Origin: RPRB01 sp035543115
GTDB taxonomy: Bacteria; Myxococcota; Myxococcia; Myxococcales; Myxococcaceae
Assembly: GCA_035543115.1 (NCBI GenBank)
Contig: DATKKF010000100.1
Location: forward strand, 1 to 64,000
Reading direction: 5' to 3'
DNA length: 64,000 nt
Shown: one piece after another, positions 1 to 9,956 of the stretch
Layout: the number at the start of each line of letters is the position of its first letter
Position numbering within the stretch: the first letter of the stretch is position 1
Position numbers and translations under genes: made by a program
Notes under the pieces: model-generated
The model's input: the letters and a program-made list of their open reading frames with translations, nothing else
Told to the model about the DNA's origin: nothing
Databases searched by the model: none

Positions 1-1131
<1,131 letters not shown>

Positions 1132-1153
1132 AGGACGACGAACCGGAGCCGCT

Positions 1154-1182
1154 CTCGTACTGGCAAATCCGCGCCCGCGCAA
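1154..1182 (-). promoter_or_regulatory. Candidate sigma-70 promoter for tRNA-Arg
   Basis: On the minus strand, TTGCGC (1177-1182) and TACGAG (1154-1159) are separated by 17 bases, placing transcription start about 15 bases before the tRNA 5' end. Both hexamers deviate from consensus, so this is a position-supported guess only. Confidence 0.4.
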
Positions 1183-1301
1183 GCGGGGGGCGCCACCGGA
1201 GGGCTCGGAACGTGGTCGAGGAACCGCCGTCCTTCCGGGCAGATGCGACGCCTGGTGCGCCTGCTTGCCTGCTTCCGAGCACCGGGCCATCGTCCCGGGC
1301 C

Positions 1302-2042
1302 ATGCGCCCAGCCGAGTTCGTGCCCAGCCCCGCCATCCCCGCCCGAGAGACGTTCTCCGTCGGCTCCGCGATCTCGCGCAGCGTCTCCGTGTGGGGGAAG
1401 AACCTGCCCTTCTTCTTCGCCGTCTCGGTCCTGGCCTACCTCCCGATGCTGATCCTCTCGCCCGGCGTCCCCACGTCGGCCAACGGCTGGGGCCTGTACG
1501 TGCTCGGGTTCATCATCAGCGTGATGCTCAGCTACGTCGTCACCGGGCTCATGACCTACTCGGTGCTCGAGCAGCTCCGGGGCCGGAGCCCGAGCGCCGC
1601 GGCCTCGATCTCCTTCGGCCTCTCCCGCGCAGGTCCGCTGCTCGCTGCCGCGATCTTCACCGGCATCTTGATCGGCGGCGCGATGCTGCTGCTCGTCATC
1701 CCCGGCATCATCCTCGCCGTCCGCTGGTCACTGGTCGCTCCGGTGGTCATCGCCGAGAAGGGTGTCGACCCGCGCGCCCGCAGCGCCGAGCTCACCGCGG
1801 GTCACCGCTGGGCGCTGTTCGGCCTGTTGTTCCTCATGGGCACCGCCGGCGCCATCCTCGGCGCCGTCGCCCGCGTCATCGTGGGACAGCCGACCACCTT
1901 CGTCTCGCAGCTGCTCGGGCAGACCCTGACCCAGGCCCTGGTCCTCTCCTTCAGCGCGGTGCTCTACGGAGTCATCTACTACCAGCTGCGCTCGGAGAAG
2001 GAAGGCGTGGACATCGAGCAGCTGACGGCCGTGTTCCGCTGA
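1302..2042 (+). CDS. Multi-pass membrane protein of unknown function
   Basis: A 246-residue protein with about five or six hydrophobic helices, including NLPFFFAVSVLAYLPMLIL near the N-terminus and a pair of helices around IPGIILAVRWSLVAPVV. That proline-glycine-isoleucine helix followed by a conserved E (VIAEKG) and a later SAELTAG..WALFG segment is typical of small YciC-like membrane proteins found in many bacteria, whose function is unknown. ATG 1302 is chosen because the frame upstream (from 1212) is Pro/Arg-rich and unlike coding sequence. It is convergent with the RDD gene, only 22 bp apart. Confidence 0.75.
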   Translation: MRPAEFVPSPAIPARETFSVGSAISRSVSVWGKNLPFFFAVSVLAYLPMLILSPGVPTSANGWGLYVLGFIISVMLSYVVTGLMTYSVLEQLRGRSPSAAASISFGLSRAGPLLAAAIFTGILIGGAMLLLVIPGIILAVRWSLVAPVVIAEKGVDPRARSAELTAGHRWALFGLLFLMGTAGAILGAVARVIVGQPTTFVSQLLGQTLTQALVLSFSAVLYGVIYYQLRSEKEGVDIEQLTAVFR

Positions 2043-2064
2043 TCCTTGGAGGGTCACGGGCCGG

Positions 2065-2925
2065 CTAAGGCGCTGGACGTTTCCGCTCGCGCCGCTCGCC
2101 GAGCAGCAGCCGCTGCTCGAGCCGCGCCCGCTGCGCCGCATAGAAGGTGCTCAGGAACTCGTACGCGCCGACCCGCTCGGCCCCGGGCGTCCAGTCGATC
2201 CGCTTCTGGATCTGCTCGGCCACCGCGGCCAGCGTGCTCGCGTTGTCCAGGGTGTTGCCCAGCCGGAGCACCGCCTCCAGCGTCTGCAGCTCGTAGGCGC
2301 CGTAGATGTCGAGCTGCTCCACCCGGAACTGGAGCGCCGGGCGCCCGCGGGTGGCCCCGAGGTCGTCCAGGAGGAGCATCGGCGGTGCGCGCACCACCAG
2401 CGTCCCCGCTACGAGATCTCCGGCCCGGAGGTGGTCTCCGTTCGCCAGGGGCAAGACGGCGAAGACCACCACCCACAGCCCCGCCACCAGCCCGAGCCAC
2501 GGTGGAAAGTCGCCGGCCACCGACGCGGGCGCGAGGAGGATCCCCAGCGGCTGGAAGAGCTCCAGCTCCCGCAGGAGATTCCGCGCCACCACGGCCTTCG
2601 CGGTCAGCGGTCCGCCCGAGCGGGAGATGACCCGGATCTTCGTCGCGCGCTTCCCCGGCGTCTGCCCCCGCCAGCGCAGCTCGAAGATCGGGAAGTAGAA
2701 GCAGCGGATCACGAAGAACGACACCAGCATCACCGCCGCCGCCAGCTCCGCCCGCCCGCGCCCTCCGGTGAACACCGCGAGGATGGCCAGCATCAGCCCT
2801 GCCAGGTTCATCAGCGACAGGTCCACCATCGCCGCCACCAGCCGGTCTCCCACGCTCGCCAGCTCGAGCTGGATCGGCACGCCCTCGGGCGTCTGGAGCC
2901 CGCGGATGGACGAGACGGCGCTCAC
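2065..2925 (-). CDS. RDD-domain membrane protein
   Basis: A 286-residue protein. The RDD domain (about 15-170) starts with VGDRLVAAMVDLSL, has GQTPGKR after the second hydrophobic helix, and has three predicted membrane segments. RDD proteins are membrane proteins of unclear, possibly transport-related, function. The last 100 or so residues are soluble and Leu/Glu-rich. The GTG start overlaps the SpoIIM stop as GTGA (4 bp), making this the last gene of the seven-gene operon. A longer open frame reaches upstream to 3264 but lies across the SpoIIM gene and is rejected. Confidence 0.85.
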   Translation of the reverse strand: MSAVSSIRGLQTPEGVPIQLELASVGDRLVAAMVDLSLMNLAGLMLAILAVFTGGRGRAELAAAVMLVSFFVIRCFYFPIFELRWRGQTPGKRATKIRVISRSGGPLTAKAVVARNLLRELELFQPLGILLAPASVAGDFPPWLGLVAGLWVVVFAVLPLANGDHLRAGDLVAGTLVVRAPPMLLLDDLGATRGRPALQFRVEQLDIYGAYELQTLEAVLRLGNTLDNASTLAAVAEQIQKRIDWTPGAERVGAYEFLSTFYAAQRARLEQRLLLGERRERKRPAP

Positions 2926-3917
2926 CGCCCGCGTCCGGCGAGCGAGAAGTAGAGCGACCAGAGCGCGAAGCTGCTCCCGGCCACCGCCCAGCGAACGGAC
3001 GCCTGCCCCACGCTCTGTCGGAACACCCCCTCGATGAGCCCCGCCAGCAGGAACATCGCCACCGCGCCGAGCGCCACCACCCCGGCGGTGTCTCCGGCCC
3101 TCCGCAGGCTCGAGAGCCGCGAGACCCGTCCGGGAAACACCAGCGCCTGTCCCATCCGCAGGCCCGCCGCCGCGCAGAGGAGCAGCGCCCAGATCTCGGT
3201 GACCCCGTGCGGCAGCGTCCACGCCCAGAACTCCCAGCCCAGCCCGCGCGAGCCGTAGAGCCACCCGAAGGCGCCGAGGATGAGGCCGTTGGTCAGCACC
3301 AGGTAGGCCGTCGGGACGCCGGCCGCGAATCCGAGGCCCAACGAGGCGAGGCCGATGGTCGCGTTGTGGGTGAAGAGGAAGCTGCTGAAGTGGATCAGCG
3401 CCGAGCGCGGCGTCTCCTTGCTCTGCAGCACCTGGCGGAGGTCCGCATCGGTGGCCTCGGGCCCGCGCCCCTGGGCGTAGGCGGGGGGGACGAAGTCCGA
3501 GAACCGTGCCGGATCCCGCGCCAGCTCCCGCCAGGCGACGCCGGTGCCGAGCGCGGTGAGCAGCACCGCGACCAGGGTGTGCCAGCCGAGCGAGCGCACC
3601 GCCGCGGGGAACGTCCTCGCCCAGAACCGCCAGAACGCCGGGGCGAAGGGCTCGCGCCCCCCGTAGAGCACCACGTGCGCCCGCGCCGCCAGCGCGTTGA
3701 GGTAGGCGAGCAGCGCCGCGTCGAGCGCGATGGCCCGCGCCACGCTCAAGGACGACAGCGCGGCGCGGTAGAGCACCGGCAGCCGCCCCAGCTCCTCGGC
3801 CGACAGCGACCGGAGCCCGGAGCGCTGCACCCGGTCCACCAGCCCCTCCAGCGCGCGCCAGCTCGCCTCCCGCTCCTGGCGGAAGCGCACCGAGGGCATG
3901 CGCAGCTCGCCGCTCAC
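2922..3917 (-). CDS. Stage II sporulation protein M family (SpoIIM/DUF95) membrane protein
   Basis: A 331-residue integral membrane protein. A soluble helical N-terminus (about 1-95) is followed by several membrane helices, with the family block ETPRSALIHFSSFLFTHN followed by IGLASLGLGF and the HGVTEIWALLL helix. In non-sporulating bacteria this family is commonly found with MoxR and DUF58 genes, as here, and no role in spores should be inferred. The GTG at 3917 overlaps the DUF58 stop (GTGA) and has GGAGG 8 bases upstream, better than the internal ATG at 3899. Confidence 0.88.
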   Translation of the reverse strand: MSGELRMPSVRFRQEREASWRALEGLVDRVQRSGLRSLSAEELGRLPVLYRAALSSLSVARAIALDAALLAYLNALAARAHVVLYGGREPFAPAFWRFWARTFPAAVRSLGWHTLVAVLLTALGTGVAWRELARDPARFSDFVPPAYAQGRGPEATDADLRQVLQSKETPRSALIHFSSFLFTHNATIGLASLGLGFAAGVPTAYLVLTNGLILGAFGWLYGSRGLGWEFWAWTLPHGVTEIWALLLCAAAGLRMGQALVFPGRVSRLSSLRRAGDTAGVVALGAVAMFLLAGLIEGVFRQSVGQASVRWAVAGSSFALWSLYFSLAGRGR

Positions 3918-5212
3918 ACCATCTCCCTCCGCTTCGCGTCGAGGTAGCGGGCGATGAGCTGCGGCGAGGCGTCCGAGGGTCGGGCGTCCAGCACCTGGAT
4001 GCCCATCCGCCTCAGCCGGCGGAGCACCAGCTCGCGATCGCTCCGGAGCTCGCCGGCGATGACCGAGCGGTGGAGGTCGGAGACCGCCACCGGCACCGCG
4101 CCGGCGAGCGCGTCCATGCCCCCGTCCCGGAGGGTGACGAAGAGGACCAGGTGACGCCCGCGCAGGCGGTCGAGGTTCTCCAGCATCAGCTCGGCGCTGG
4201 TGCTGTCCGAGACGTCGGTGAAGAGCACCACCAGCGAGCGCCGCCGCACCCGCGCCGACAGCTCGGCCATCCCCAGGGTGTAGTTGGTCTCCTCGCTGCT
4301 GTAGGGCAGCGAGGCCAGCGCCTGCTGCGCCCGGGGAAAGGCCCGCCCTCCGCCGAGCGGCTCCGCCCAGCAACGCACCCGGGCATCGAAGCCGAACACG
4401 CCCACCCGATCGCCCGAGCGCAGCGCCACCCACGCCAGCACCAGCGCCGCGCGGACCGCGTGGTCCAGCCGGGCCACCGACTCCAGCGGCACCGACATCG
4501 CGTGCCCTGCGTCCACGGCCACCACCAGCTGGTGGTTACGCTCGGCCCGGTGCTCCCGGGCCATCAGCTTCCGGTGCCGGGCCGACGACTTCCAGTCTAG
4601 CGCCCGGATGTCCATGCCCGGGACGAACTCGCGGAGGGACTCGAACTCCGAGCCCTCTCCGCGGCGCCGCTCCAGCTTCACCCCGAGCTGCATCAAGGGC
4701 GAGCCGGCGAAGCGGAGCGCCACCTCGCGCACCTCGGTGGTGTCCGGGGTCACCACCGGGGCGAGCTCCAGCGGCCGTCGCTCCTCCCGGAACATCAGCC
4801 CCAGCGGTCCCGTCGACCGCACCCAGACCACCGGGGGCTCGGTCGGCCCCCGCCGGAGCGCGCGAAGCGGGAGGTGCTCGGTGGCCCGTCCTTCCACCAG
4901 CGCGAGCCGGCGCGCCGGGACGGCCTCGAGGACCGGATCGAGATCGACCACCAGCTCCAACGCGCTCCCGCGCGGGAGTGCCACCTCCAGCGTCAGCGTT
5001 GCGGCGCGCCCCACCTGGAGCAGCGGCGGGGCCTCCGCCGAGACCCGGAGACCCCGGGGGGCGAGGAGGCCGTCGAGCCCGAGCGCGAGGAGGAACAGGA
5101 GCAGCGCCACCGCCCACACCGGCCACAGCCGGGGCGACACCAGAGCCGGGAGCAGCGCGAGCGGGACGCCGGCTCCCGCCACCACCAGCGCCGTGCGCGT
5201 CGGACGCATCAT
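3914..5212 (-). CDS. DUF58 / von Willebrand factor A-like protein
   Basis: A 432-residue protein with two N-terminal membrane helices (about 8-45), a beta-rich middle, and the DUF58 signature EFVPGMDIRALDWKSSAR followed by a vWA-like domain beginning VVAVDAGHAM. The metal-site motif is D-A-G-H rather than D-x-S-x-S, as often seen in DUF58 proteins. DUF58 partners of MoxR ATPases are thought to act in assembly or maturation of envelope complexes, but the substrate here is unknown. Start ATG 5212 overlaps the MoxR stop (ATGA). Confidence 0.9.
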   Translation of the reverse strand: MMRPTRTALVVAGAGVPLALLPALVSPRLWPVWAVALLLFLLALGLDGLLAPRGLRVSAEAPPLLQVGRAATLTLEVALPRGSALELVVDLDPVLEAVPARRLALVEGRATEHLPLRALRRGPTEPPVVWVRSTGPLGLMFREERRPLELAPVVTPDTTEVREVALRFAGSPLMQLGVKLERRRGEGSEFESLREFVPGMDIRALDWKSSARHRKLMAREHRAERNHQLVVAVDAGHAMSVPLESVARLDHAVRAALVLAWVALRSGDRVGVFGFDARVRCWAEPLGGGRAFPRAQQALASLPYSSEETNYTLGMAELSARVRRRSLVVLFTDVSDSTSAELMLENLDRLRGRHLVLFVTLRDGGMDALAGAVPVAVSDLHRSVIAGELRSDRELVLRRLRRMGIQVLDARPSDASPQLIARYLDAKRREMV

Positions 5213-6165
5213 CGCGGCGCGGGCACCTGGTCCAGGACCTGCCGGAGGGCCTCGGCCGGGGTCACGCCCTCGATCTCCGCGCTGGGCGCCAGCACCAGCC
5301 GGTGCTGCAGGGTGGGGATGGCCAACCGCTTCACGTCGTCGGGGATGACGTAGTCGCGTCCCTGGAGCACCGCCCAGCCCCGGGCGGCGGCGGCCAGCAT
5401 CAGGATGGCCCGGGGAGAGCCTCCGGCGAGGAACTGGGGCCTGGCCCTCGTCTCCCGGATGAGGTCCACCACGTAGTCGGCGATGGGCTCGGACAGCCGG
5501 ATGCCGGCCACCGCCGCCCGCGCCCGGTCGAGCGCCTCCTGGCCGGCGACGGGCACGAGGCCGAACTCCTCGAGCGCCGGCGAGGTGGTGCGCTGCCCGT
5601 GGAGCCGAAGCATCGCCCGCTCCTCGTCCCGCGCCGGGTAACCGACCTGCACCTTGAACAGGAAGCGGTCCAGCTGCGCCTCGGGCAAGGGATACGTGCC
5701 CTCCTGCTCGATGGGGTTCTGGGTGGCGATGACCAGGAAGGCCCGGCCGAGCGGGTGGCTCTTCCCGTCGATGGTGACCACCCGCTCCTGCATCGCCTGG
5801 AGCAGCGCGGCCTGCGTCTTGGGCGGGGTGCGGTTGATCTCGTCCGCCAGCAGCACGTCGGTGAAGATCGGGCCCCGGGTGAGGACGAACTGGCTGGTGC
5901 GGAAGTCGAACTGATTCGTCCCGATGACGTCCCCCGGCATCAGGTCCGGCGTGAACTGCACCCGCGAGAAGCGCAGCGCGAGGCAGGCGGCGAACGCCCG
6001 GGCGAGCAGCGTCTTGGCCGTGCCCGGAGGACCCTCGAGCAGCACGTGCCCCTCGGAGAGCAGGGCCACCAGCAGGAGATCGAGCACCTCGTCCTGTCCC
6101 ACCACGGCCTTGTGCACCTGCGCGCGCAGCCCCTCGCACAGCGCGCGGGTCTCAGCGAGCTCCAT
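5209..6165 (-). CDS. MoxR-family AAA+ ATPase
   Basis: A 318-residue AAA+ ATPase likely acting as a chaperone with the adjacent DUF58/vWA protein. Walker A is GPPGTAKT at 45-52; Walker B is DVLLADEINRTPP; sensor 1 lies in VIATQNPIEQEGTYPLPEAQ, the MoxR signature. A C-terminal lid domain follows. ATG 6165 is preceded by GAGAGAGG, whereas the frame upstream is Pro/Arg-rich and not coding-like. It overlaps the preceding gene by 14 bases. Confidence 0.95.
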   Translation of the reverse strand: MELAETRALCEGLRAQVHKAVVGQDEVLDLLLVALLSEGHVLLEGPPGTAKTLLARAFAACLALRFSRVQFTPDLMPGDVIGTNQFDFRTSQFVLTRGPIFTDVLLADEINRTPPKTQAALLQAMQERVVTIDGKSHPLGRAFLVIATQNPIEQEGTYPLPEAQLDRFLFKVQVGYPARDEERAMLRLHGQRTTSPALEEFGLVPVAGQEALDRARAAVAGIRLSEPIADYVVDLIRETRARPQFLAGGSPRAILMLAAAARGWAVLQGRDYVIPDDVKRLAIPTLQHRLVLAPSAEIEGVTPAEALRQVLDQVPAPR

Positions 6166-7348
6166 CGAGCATCCTCTCTCTCCAGCGCTGGATTCGGCGG
6201 CCGGCGGCGAGCGCCGCCCGGGAGGTGGTCGCCGCCTGCACCTCGGCCCGGAGCGCGGCGCTGGTCGGCACGCCGGACCCGCGGCGGCGGGCGTCCAGCC
6301 AGGCATCGGCCCGGGAGGAGTCGAGCCCCGCCGGGGCGTGCATCCGCTCCAGCACCTCGCGCCGGGCCGACTCGAGCAGCGCGCGCACCGCGACCACCGC
6401 TGAGCCGGCGAGCGTCTGCAAGATGACCGCGCTCTCGATGAGCGCCGCCGAGCCGTGCGCGCCCTCGTCCGGCTCCCGGAGCGGCGTGCCGAACCGGGGG
6501 GTCCCCGCCCAGACCGCGAGGCCGAGCACCACCAGGAGCTGCAGCACCGCCAGCAGCGATGGGAAATGGAGAAGGCCGGCGAGGATGCTCCGCGCCTGCC
6601 GCGCCTGGAGCGTCTCGTCCACAGTGAGCCCGTCCTCCCCGGCGTCGAGGTGCGAGAGCAGCTGGGCCAGCACCCGCGCGTTGTCGCCCCGGCCCAGGCC
6701 AGCGTTCGACAGCAGATCCGGGTCCGCCACCACCACCAGCTGCTGGTCGTCCTCCTCGCGCTCGCCCACCAGGATGCCGTCTGGCCCCGAGACCAGCGGG
6801 ACGAGGTCCTCGGAGGTCACGAGCTGCGCCGTCTCCAGCTCGGCGGTGCCGCTGCCGATCCGGCTCTCGACCCGGAGCGTTCCCTCGCGCCGCACCACCG
6901 AGCCACGGAGGTGGAGCGCGGTGAGCCCGGCTGCCATTCCGCGGATGGGCAAGAGCTGGGCGCGGGCGAGCCACCCGGGCCGCCCGAGGTCTCCCTCGCC
7001 CGTCCACTTCGGCAGCACCACCACCACCGTGTCCGCGTCGAGCGCGCGCGCGCCGAGGCGGGCGAGCGTGGTCGGACGCTCGGGGTCGAGGTCGGGCTCG
7101 AGGACCCAGACGACGCCCTCTCCGTGCCCGGCCGTGGGACCCACCCGTGCGGTGATGCCCAGCCCGCGGACGAAGGCGAGGAAGGCCGCGTGTCCGTTGG
7201 CCGCCCGGCTCGCCACGCCGGGCGGGGGGGCGGCCGCCGGCGGAGTGGGCGCATCCAGCGCCAGCACCGCGGCCGCCGAGAGCGAGAGGCAGCCCACCAC
7301 CCCCAGGACGACCAGCCAGCGGCGGGAGAAGCGGGCGGGCCCGCTCAT
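6152..7348 (-). CDS. DUF4350-domain membrane protein
   Basis: A 398-residue protein with an N-terminal membrane anchor (WLVVLGVVGCLSLSAAAVLAL), a periplasmic domain resembling the DUF4350 fold (TARVGPTAGHGEGVVWVLEPDL, then VVADPDLLSNAGLGRGDN), and a second membrane helix near residue 270 (FPSLLAVLQLLVVLGLAVWAG) before a cytoplasmic helical tail. DUF4350 genes usually sit between a DUF4129 and a MoxR gene, exactly as here. Function is unknown. ATG 7348 overlaps the DUF4129 stop (ATGA). Confidence 0.85.
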   Translation of the reverse strand: MSGPARFSRRWLVVLGVVGCLSLSAAAVLALDAPTPPAAAPPPGVASRAANGHAAFLAFVRGLGITARVGPTAGHGEGVVWVLEPDLDPERPTTLARLGARALDADTVVVVLPKWTGEGDLGRPGWLARAQLLPIRGMAAGLTALHLRGSVVRREGTLRVESRIGSGTAELETAQLVTSEDLVPLVSGPDGILVGEREEDDQQLVVVADPDLLSNAGLGRGDNARVLAQLLSHLDAGEDGLTVDETLQARQARSILAGLLHFPSLLAVLQLLVVLGLAVWAGTPRFGTPLREPDEGAHGSAALIESAVILQTLAGSAVVAVRALLESARREVLERMHAPAGLDSSRADAWLDARRRGSGVPTSAALRAEVQAATTSRAALAAGRRIQRWRERMLDGAR

Positions 7349-8028
7349 GCCCGCGCTCCGGCGAGCGTGGACTTGAGGACCGTGAAGCGCTGGGCGCAGC
7401 GGCGGTAGTCGTCCTCCGACGCCGACCGGCCGGCGAAGGTGGTCGTCTCGACCGCGTCGACGAGGTCGGCGAGGGCTGGCTGCGCGGGGGCAGGCAGCGA
7501 GAGCCGGGTCAGCGCCTCGCGCGCCGTCATCCCCGGGGCGAGCCGGGACCCCATTCGCCGTGCCAGCACCTCGAAGGTCCTGAGGAGGAGCAGGTGGATG
7601 GCCTCGCCGAAGCGGCCCTGGGCGGCCAGCGTCTCGGCATCGAGCAGCGGCCCGGCATCGAGCGTCGGGCCGGCGGCACGCTCGGCGGTGGCCTCCAGGT
7701 CACCCCGCTCCGCCACGCGACGGGCGAGCCACACCGCCCCGAGCAGGACCGCGAGGACGGCGGCGCCCACGCCGAGGAGCCGCACCAGCTGCGCGGTGGC
7801 TCCGCCGAGCCCGAGCCAGCGGAGGAGGGCGACGAGCGGATCCATCGCCGCCTCGGCGGACTCGAGGGAGCGGGTGTCGAGCGCCGGGGGGTAGCTGCGC
7901 TGGAGGTCTCCTCTGGCGTACGCCTTCTGGAGCGCCTCCTCCACACGGTCCGGCGAAGCCGCGGTGACCCCGCTGGCCATCGCCGTCGAGGCGAGCAGCA
8001 GGGCGCAGAGCGACCCGGGGAGGTGCAT
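7345..8028 (-). CDS. DUF4129-domain membrane protein
   Basis: A 227-residue protein with an N-terminal signal-like helix, a central membrane helix (LVRLLGVGAAVLAVLLGAVWLA, shown here as motif only), and the C-terminal DUF4129 domain (about 145-225) with the block GRFGEAIHLLLLRTFEVL and the tail TTFAGRSASEDDY. The start ATG 8028 shares one base with the preceding stop (TGATG). The protein belongs to the MoxR/DUF58 operon and presumably to the same envelope complex. Confidence 0.82.
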   Translation of the reverse strand: MHLPGSLCALLLASTAMASGVTAASPDRVEEALQKAYARGDLQRSYPPALDTRSLESAEAAMDPLVALLRWLGLGGATAQLVRLLGVGAAVLAVLLGAVWLARRVAERGDLEATAERAAGPTLDAGPLLDAETLAAQGRFGEAIHLLLLRTFEVLARRMGSRLAPGMTAREALTRLSLPAPAQPALADLVDAVETTTFAGRSASEDDYRRCAQRFTVLKSTLAGARA

Positions 8029-9386
8029 CAGCGCATTGTCGCGGAGAGCGTGACCGAGGCGCACGCGCCAACTTCGGGTCGGCACCATCCGACCCGGACC
8101 GCCACCCAGGGCAGCGCCGCCAGGAGCAGGGTCGCCGCGGCGGCGAGCGCGGGCCAGACGGGCGCCGGCGACGGCGGAGGCCGCGCCGGTGCGGCGGTGA
8201 GGACGGGTCGGCCTCCGGTCAGCCGTGCCAGTCCCAGCCGGTCGAGCCAGAGGCTGCCGCACGCCGGACACCCGTGGGCGGTCACCGTGCGCAGCTGGAT
8301 CCCGCGCATGGCCGAGCCGCACTGGGGACAGTGCAGCGGCCGCGTGCCGGTGGAGCCCAGGCGGATCTCCCGGCGGTAAGCCGCGTCCTCCACCTCCGCC
8401 ATGGAGAGGAGGGTGGACACCTGTCCCGGGCCGAGCAGCGCGCCGGCGCAGCGGGCGCACGCGCTTCCGGCCAGCCCGTCGCGAAAGCGCTGGAGCGTGG
8501 GCGCGTCCGTGCCGCACTGCGGACAGACGAGCTGGCTCGGGAGCGGCGCGCCGGCACCCGAGGGCCGGAGCAGGAGGCCGGGCAGGGTGATGCCCAGGGC
8601 GCAGAGGTGGCCCTGCCGCGACGCCAGCGCCACCGCGATCACCGCGGCGAGCGCGGCCGGTGAAAGGTTCACCAGGCCCAGCCCGACGAGCAGGGTCAGC
8701 AGCACCTCTGCCGAGAGGCAGACCAGCACTGCCCGGCTCCAGCCGCTGAGCAGCGCCGCGCGCTTGCGCCCGCCCCGGCGGACCAGCGCCGAGACGAGGT
8801 GTCCGTGCAGCGCCGGCCACCCGAGGAGCAACGCCCCCGGAACCACGGCGGCCAGCGCGGACCCGACCGGGGAGCGGACCAGCGGCCGGCCCGCGACCGC
8901 CCGCGCCGCGGCGAGCGCGAGCCCCAGCACCACCGCGGTGAAGGCCCAGGGGAGCGAGGCCAGGAGCCAGAGGGGCCAGCCCACCCGCTCACCGTGAACC
9001 GCGCGGAGGCCGAGCACGGTGAGAGAGGGGACGGCGGCGGGGACCAGGAGCTGGACGAGCAGCAGCACCCCGAGGGCCCCGCTCAGCAGCTGGGTGACGG
9101 AGACGAGCGTCGAGGGGTCCGCAGGCGGGCGCGGTTCGGGCGCGAGCTCGCGGGTCGGGGCCTCGGACGGCTCCACCCGCGAGAGCCGGGCCGTGGGCGT
9201 CTCCCGCGTCGCCCGGGATCGGCGATCGAGCTCGAGGCCCGAGTCCACCGTGGCCTCCGGCTCCGTGGCCGGCGCCGCCACGCGGTTCCTCAGCGTCGCG
9301 CCGCACCGGCGGCACCGCTCCCAGCCGGGACGCCACGCGTTCCCACAATGGCGGCAGACGTCGCGAGCGGTGGTGGTCGGAGCCAT
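8028..9386 (-). CDS. Zinc-ribbon multi-pass membrane protein, first gene of the MoxR operon
   Basis: A 452-residue protein. An N-terminal zinc ribbon (CRHCGNAW..CRRCG, about 11-29) is followed by a Pro/Arg/Glu-rich linker, about six hydrophobic helices, then two more Cys clusters: CPQCG..CARC and CPQCGSAM..CPACGSLWLD, the second resembling the TFIIB-type zinc ribbon. A last hydrophobic helix closes the chain. ATG 9386 (MAPTTT) is preferred over an upstream TTG. No specific function is recognised; its position suggests it works with the MoxR/DUF4129 system. Confidence 0.7.
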   Translation of the reverse strand: MAPTTTARDVCRHCGNAWRPGWERCRRCGATLRNRVAAPATEPEATVDSGLELDRRSRATRETPTARLSRVEPSEAPTRELAPEPRPPADPSTLVSVTQLLSGALGVLLLVQLLVPAAVPSLTVLGLRAVHGERVGWPLWLLASLPWAFTAVVLGLALAAARAVAGRPLVRSPVGSALAAVVPGALLLGWPALHGHLVSALVRRGGRKRAALLSGWSRAVLVCLSAEVLLTLLVGLGLVNLSPAALAAVIAVALASRQGHLCALGITLPGLLLRPSGAGAPLPSQLVCPQCGTDAPTLQRFRDGLAGSACARCAGALLGPGQVSTLLSMAEVEDAAYRREIRLGSTGTRPLHCPQCGSAMRGIQLRTVTAHGCPACGSLWLDRLGLARLTGGRPVLTAAPARPPPSPAPVWPALAAAATLLLAALPWVAVRVGWCRPEVGACASVTLSATMR

Positions 9387-9479
9387 GGTGGAACGCTGCT
9401 GGTGCAAGAATGAAGCAAAGGTGCACCGTCCGAGTCCAGCCCGAGCGCGGTGTCCGACGAGACCCTCCCTGGGTCGATG

Positions 9480-9956
9480 TCAGCGGTCGGGCGCGGAGTG
9501 GACGTCGTCGACCCAGTGCACCGACTCGGGGGCCTCGACGGGGGCGATGTCGAGGTTCACCACCACCGGGTCCTTGCCGCTGCGGACGAGCACGCACTCG
9601 AGCGGCTGGTCCGCGGCGTTGATCTCCTGGTGGGGCACGTATGGCGGCACGAAGATGAAGTCTCCGGGGCCGGCCTCGGCGGTGAACTCCAGCCGCTCGC
9701 CCCAGCGCATGCGGGCGCGGCCCTTCACCACGTAGATGATGGACTCGAGCGCGCCGTGGTGGTGGGCGCCGGTCTTGGCGCTCGGGTCGATGGTGACCGC
9801 GCCCGCCCAGAGCTTCTCCGCGCCGGCGCGCGCATGGGTGATGGCCGCCGCCCGGCGCATGCCCGGCGTCTGCGGGGTGTTCGAGTCCAGCTCCGAGCCG
9901 CGCACCACCCGCACCCCGTGCAGCCGCCAGTGCTCCGCATCGTGGGTCGTGCTCAC
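9480..9956 (-). CDS. Cupin-domain protein
   Basis: A 158-residue single-domain cupin. The metal site is readable: GAHHHGALESIIYVVKGRA (His-rich motif 1 with the downstream E) and GDFIFVPPYVPHQEIN (motif 2, PxxxxH). The role (enzyme or small-molecule-binding regulator) cannot be told from sequence. The GTG start overlaps the kinase stop as GTGA, so translation of the two is probably coupled, and the cupin might report a ligand to the kinase; that link is inference. Confidence 0.85.
   Translation of the reverse strand: MSTTHDAEHWRLHGVRVVRGSELDSNTPQTPGMRRAAAITHARAGAEKLWAGAVTIDPSAKTGAHHHGALESIIYVVKGRARMRWGERLEFTAEAGPGDFIFVPPYVPHQEINAADQPLECVLVRSGKDPVVVNLDIAPVEAPESVHWVDDVHSAPDR

Noticed and set aside
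2926..3264. Upstream extension of the RDD frame (about 113 residues)
   Set aside because: It lies entirely across the SpoIIM gene in another phase, is Arg/Gly-rich with no family signature, and the GTGA overlap at 2925 gives a better start.
2922..3917. Sporulation role for the SpoIIM-like protein
   Set aside because: The family is widespread in non-sporulating bacteria beside MoxR/DUF58; no other endospore gene is present.
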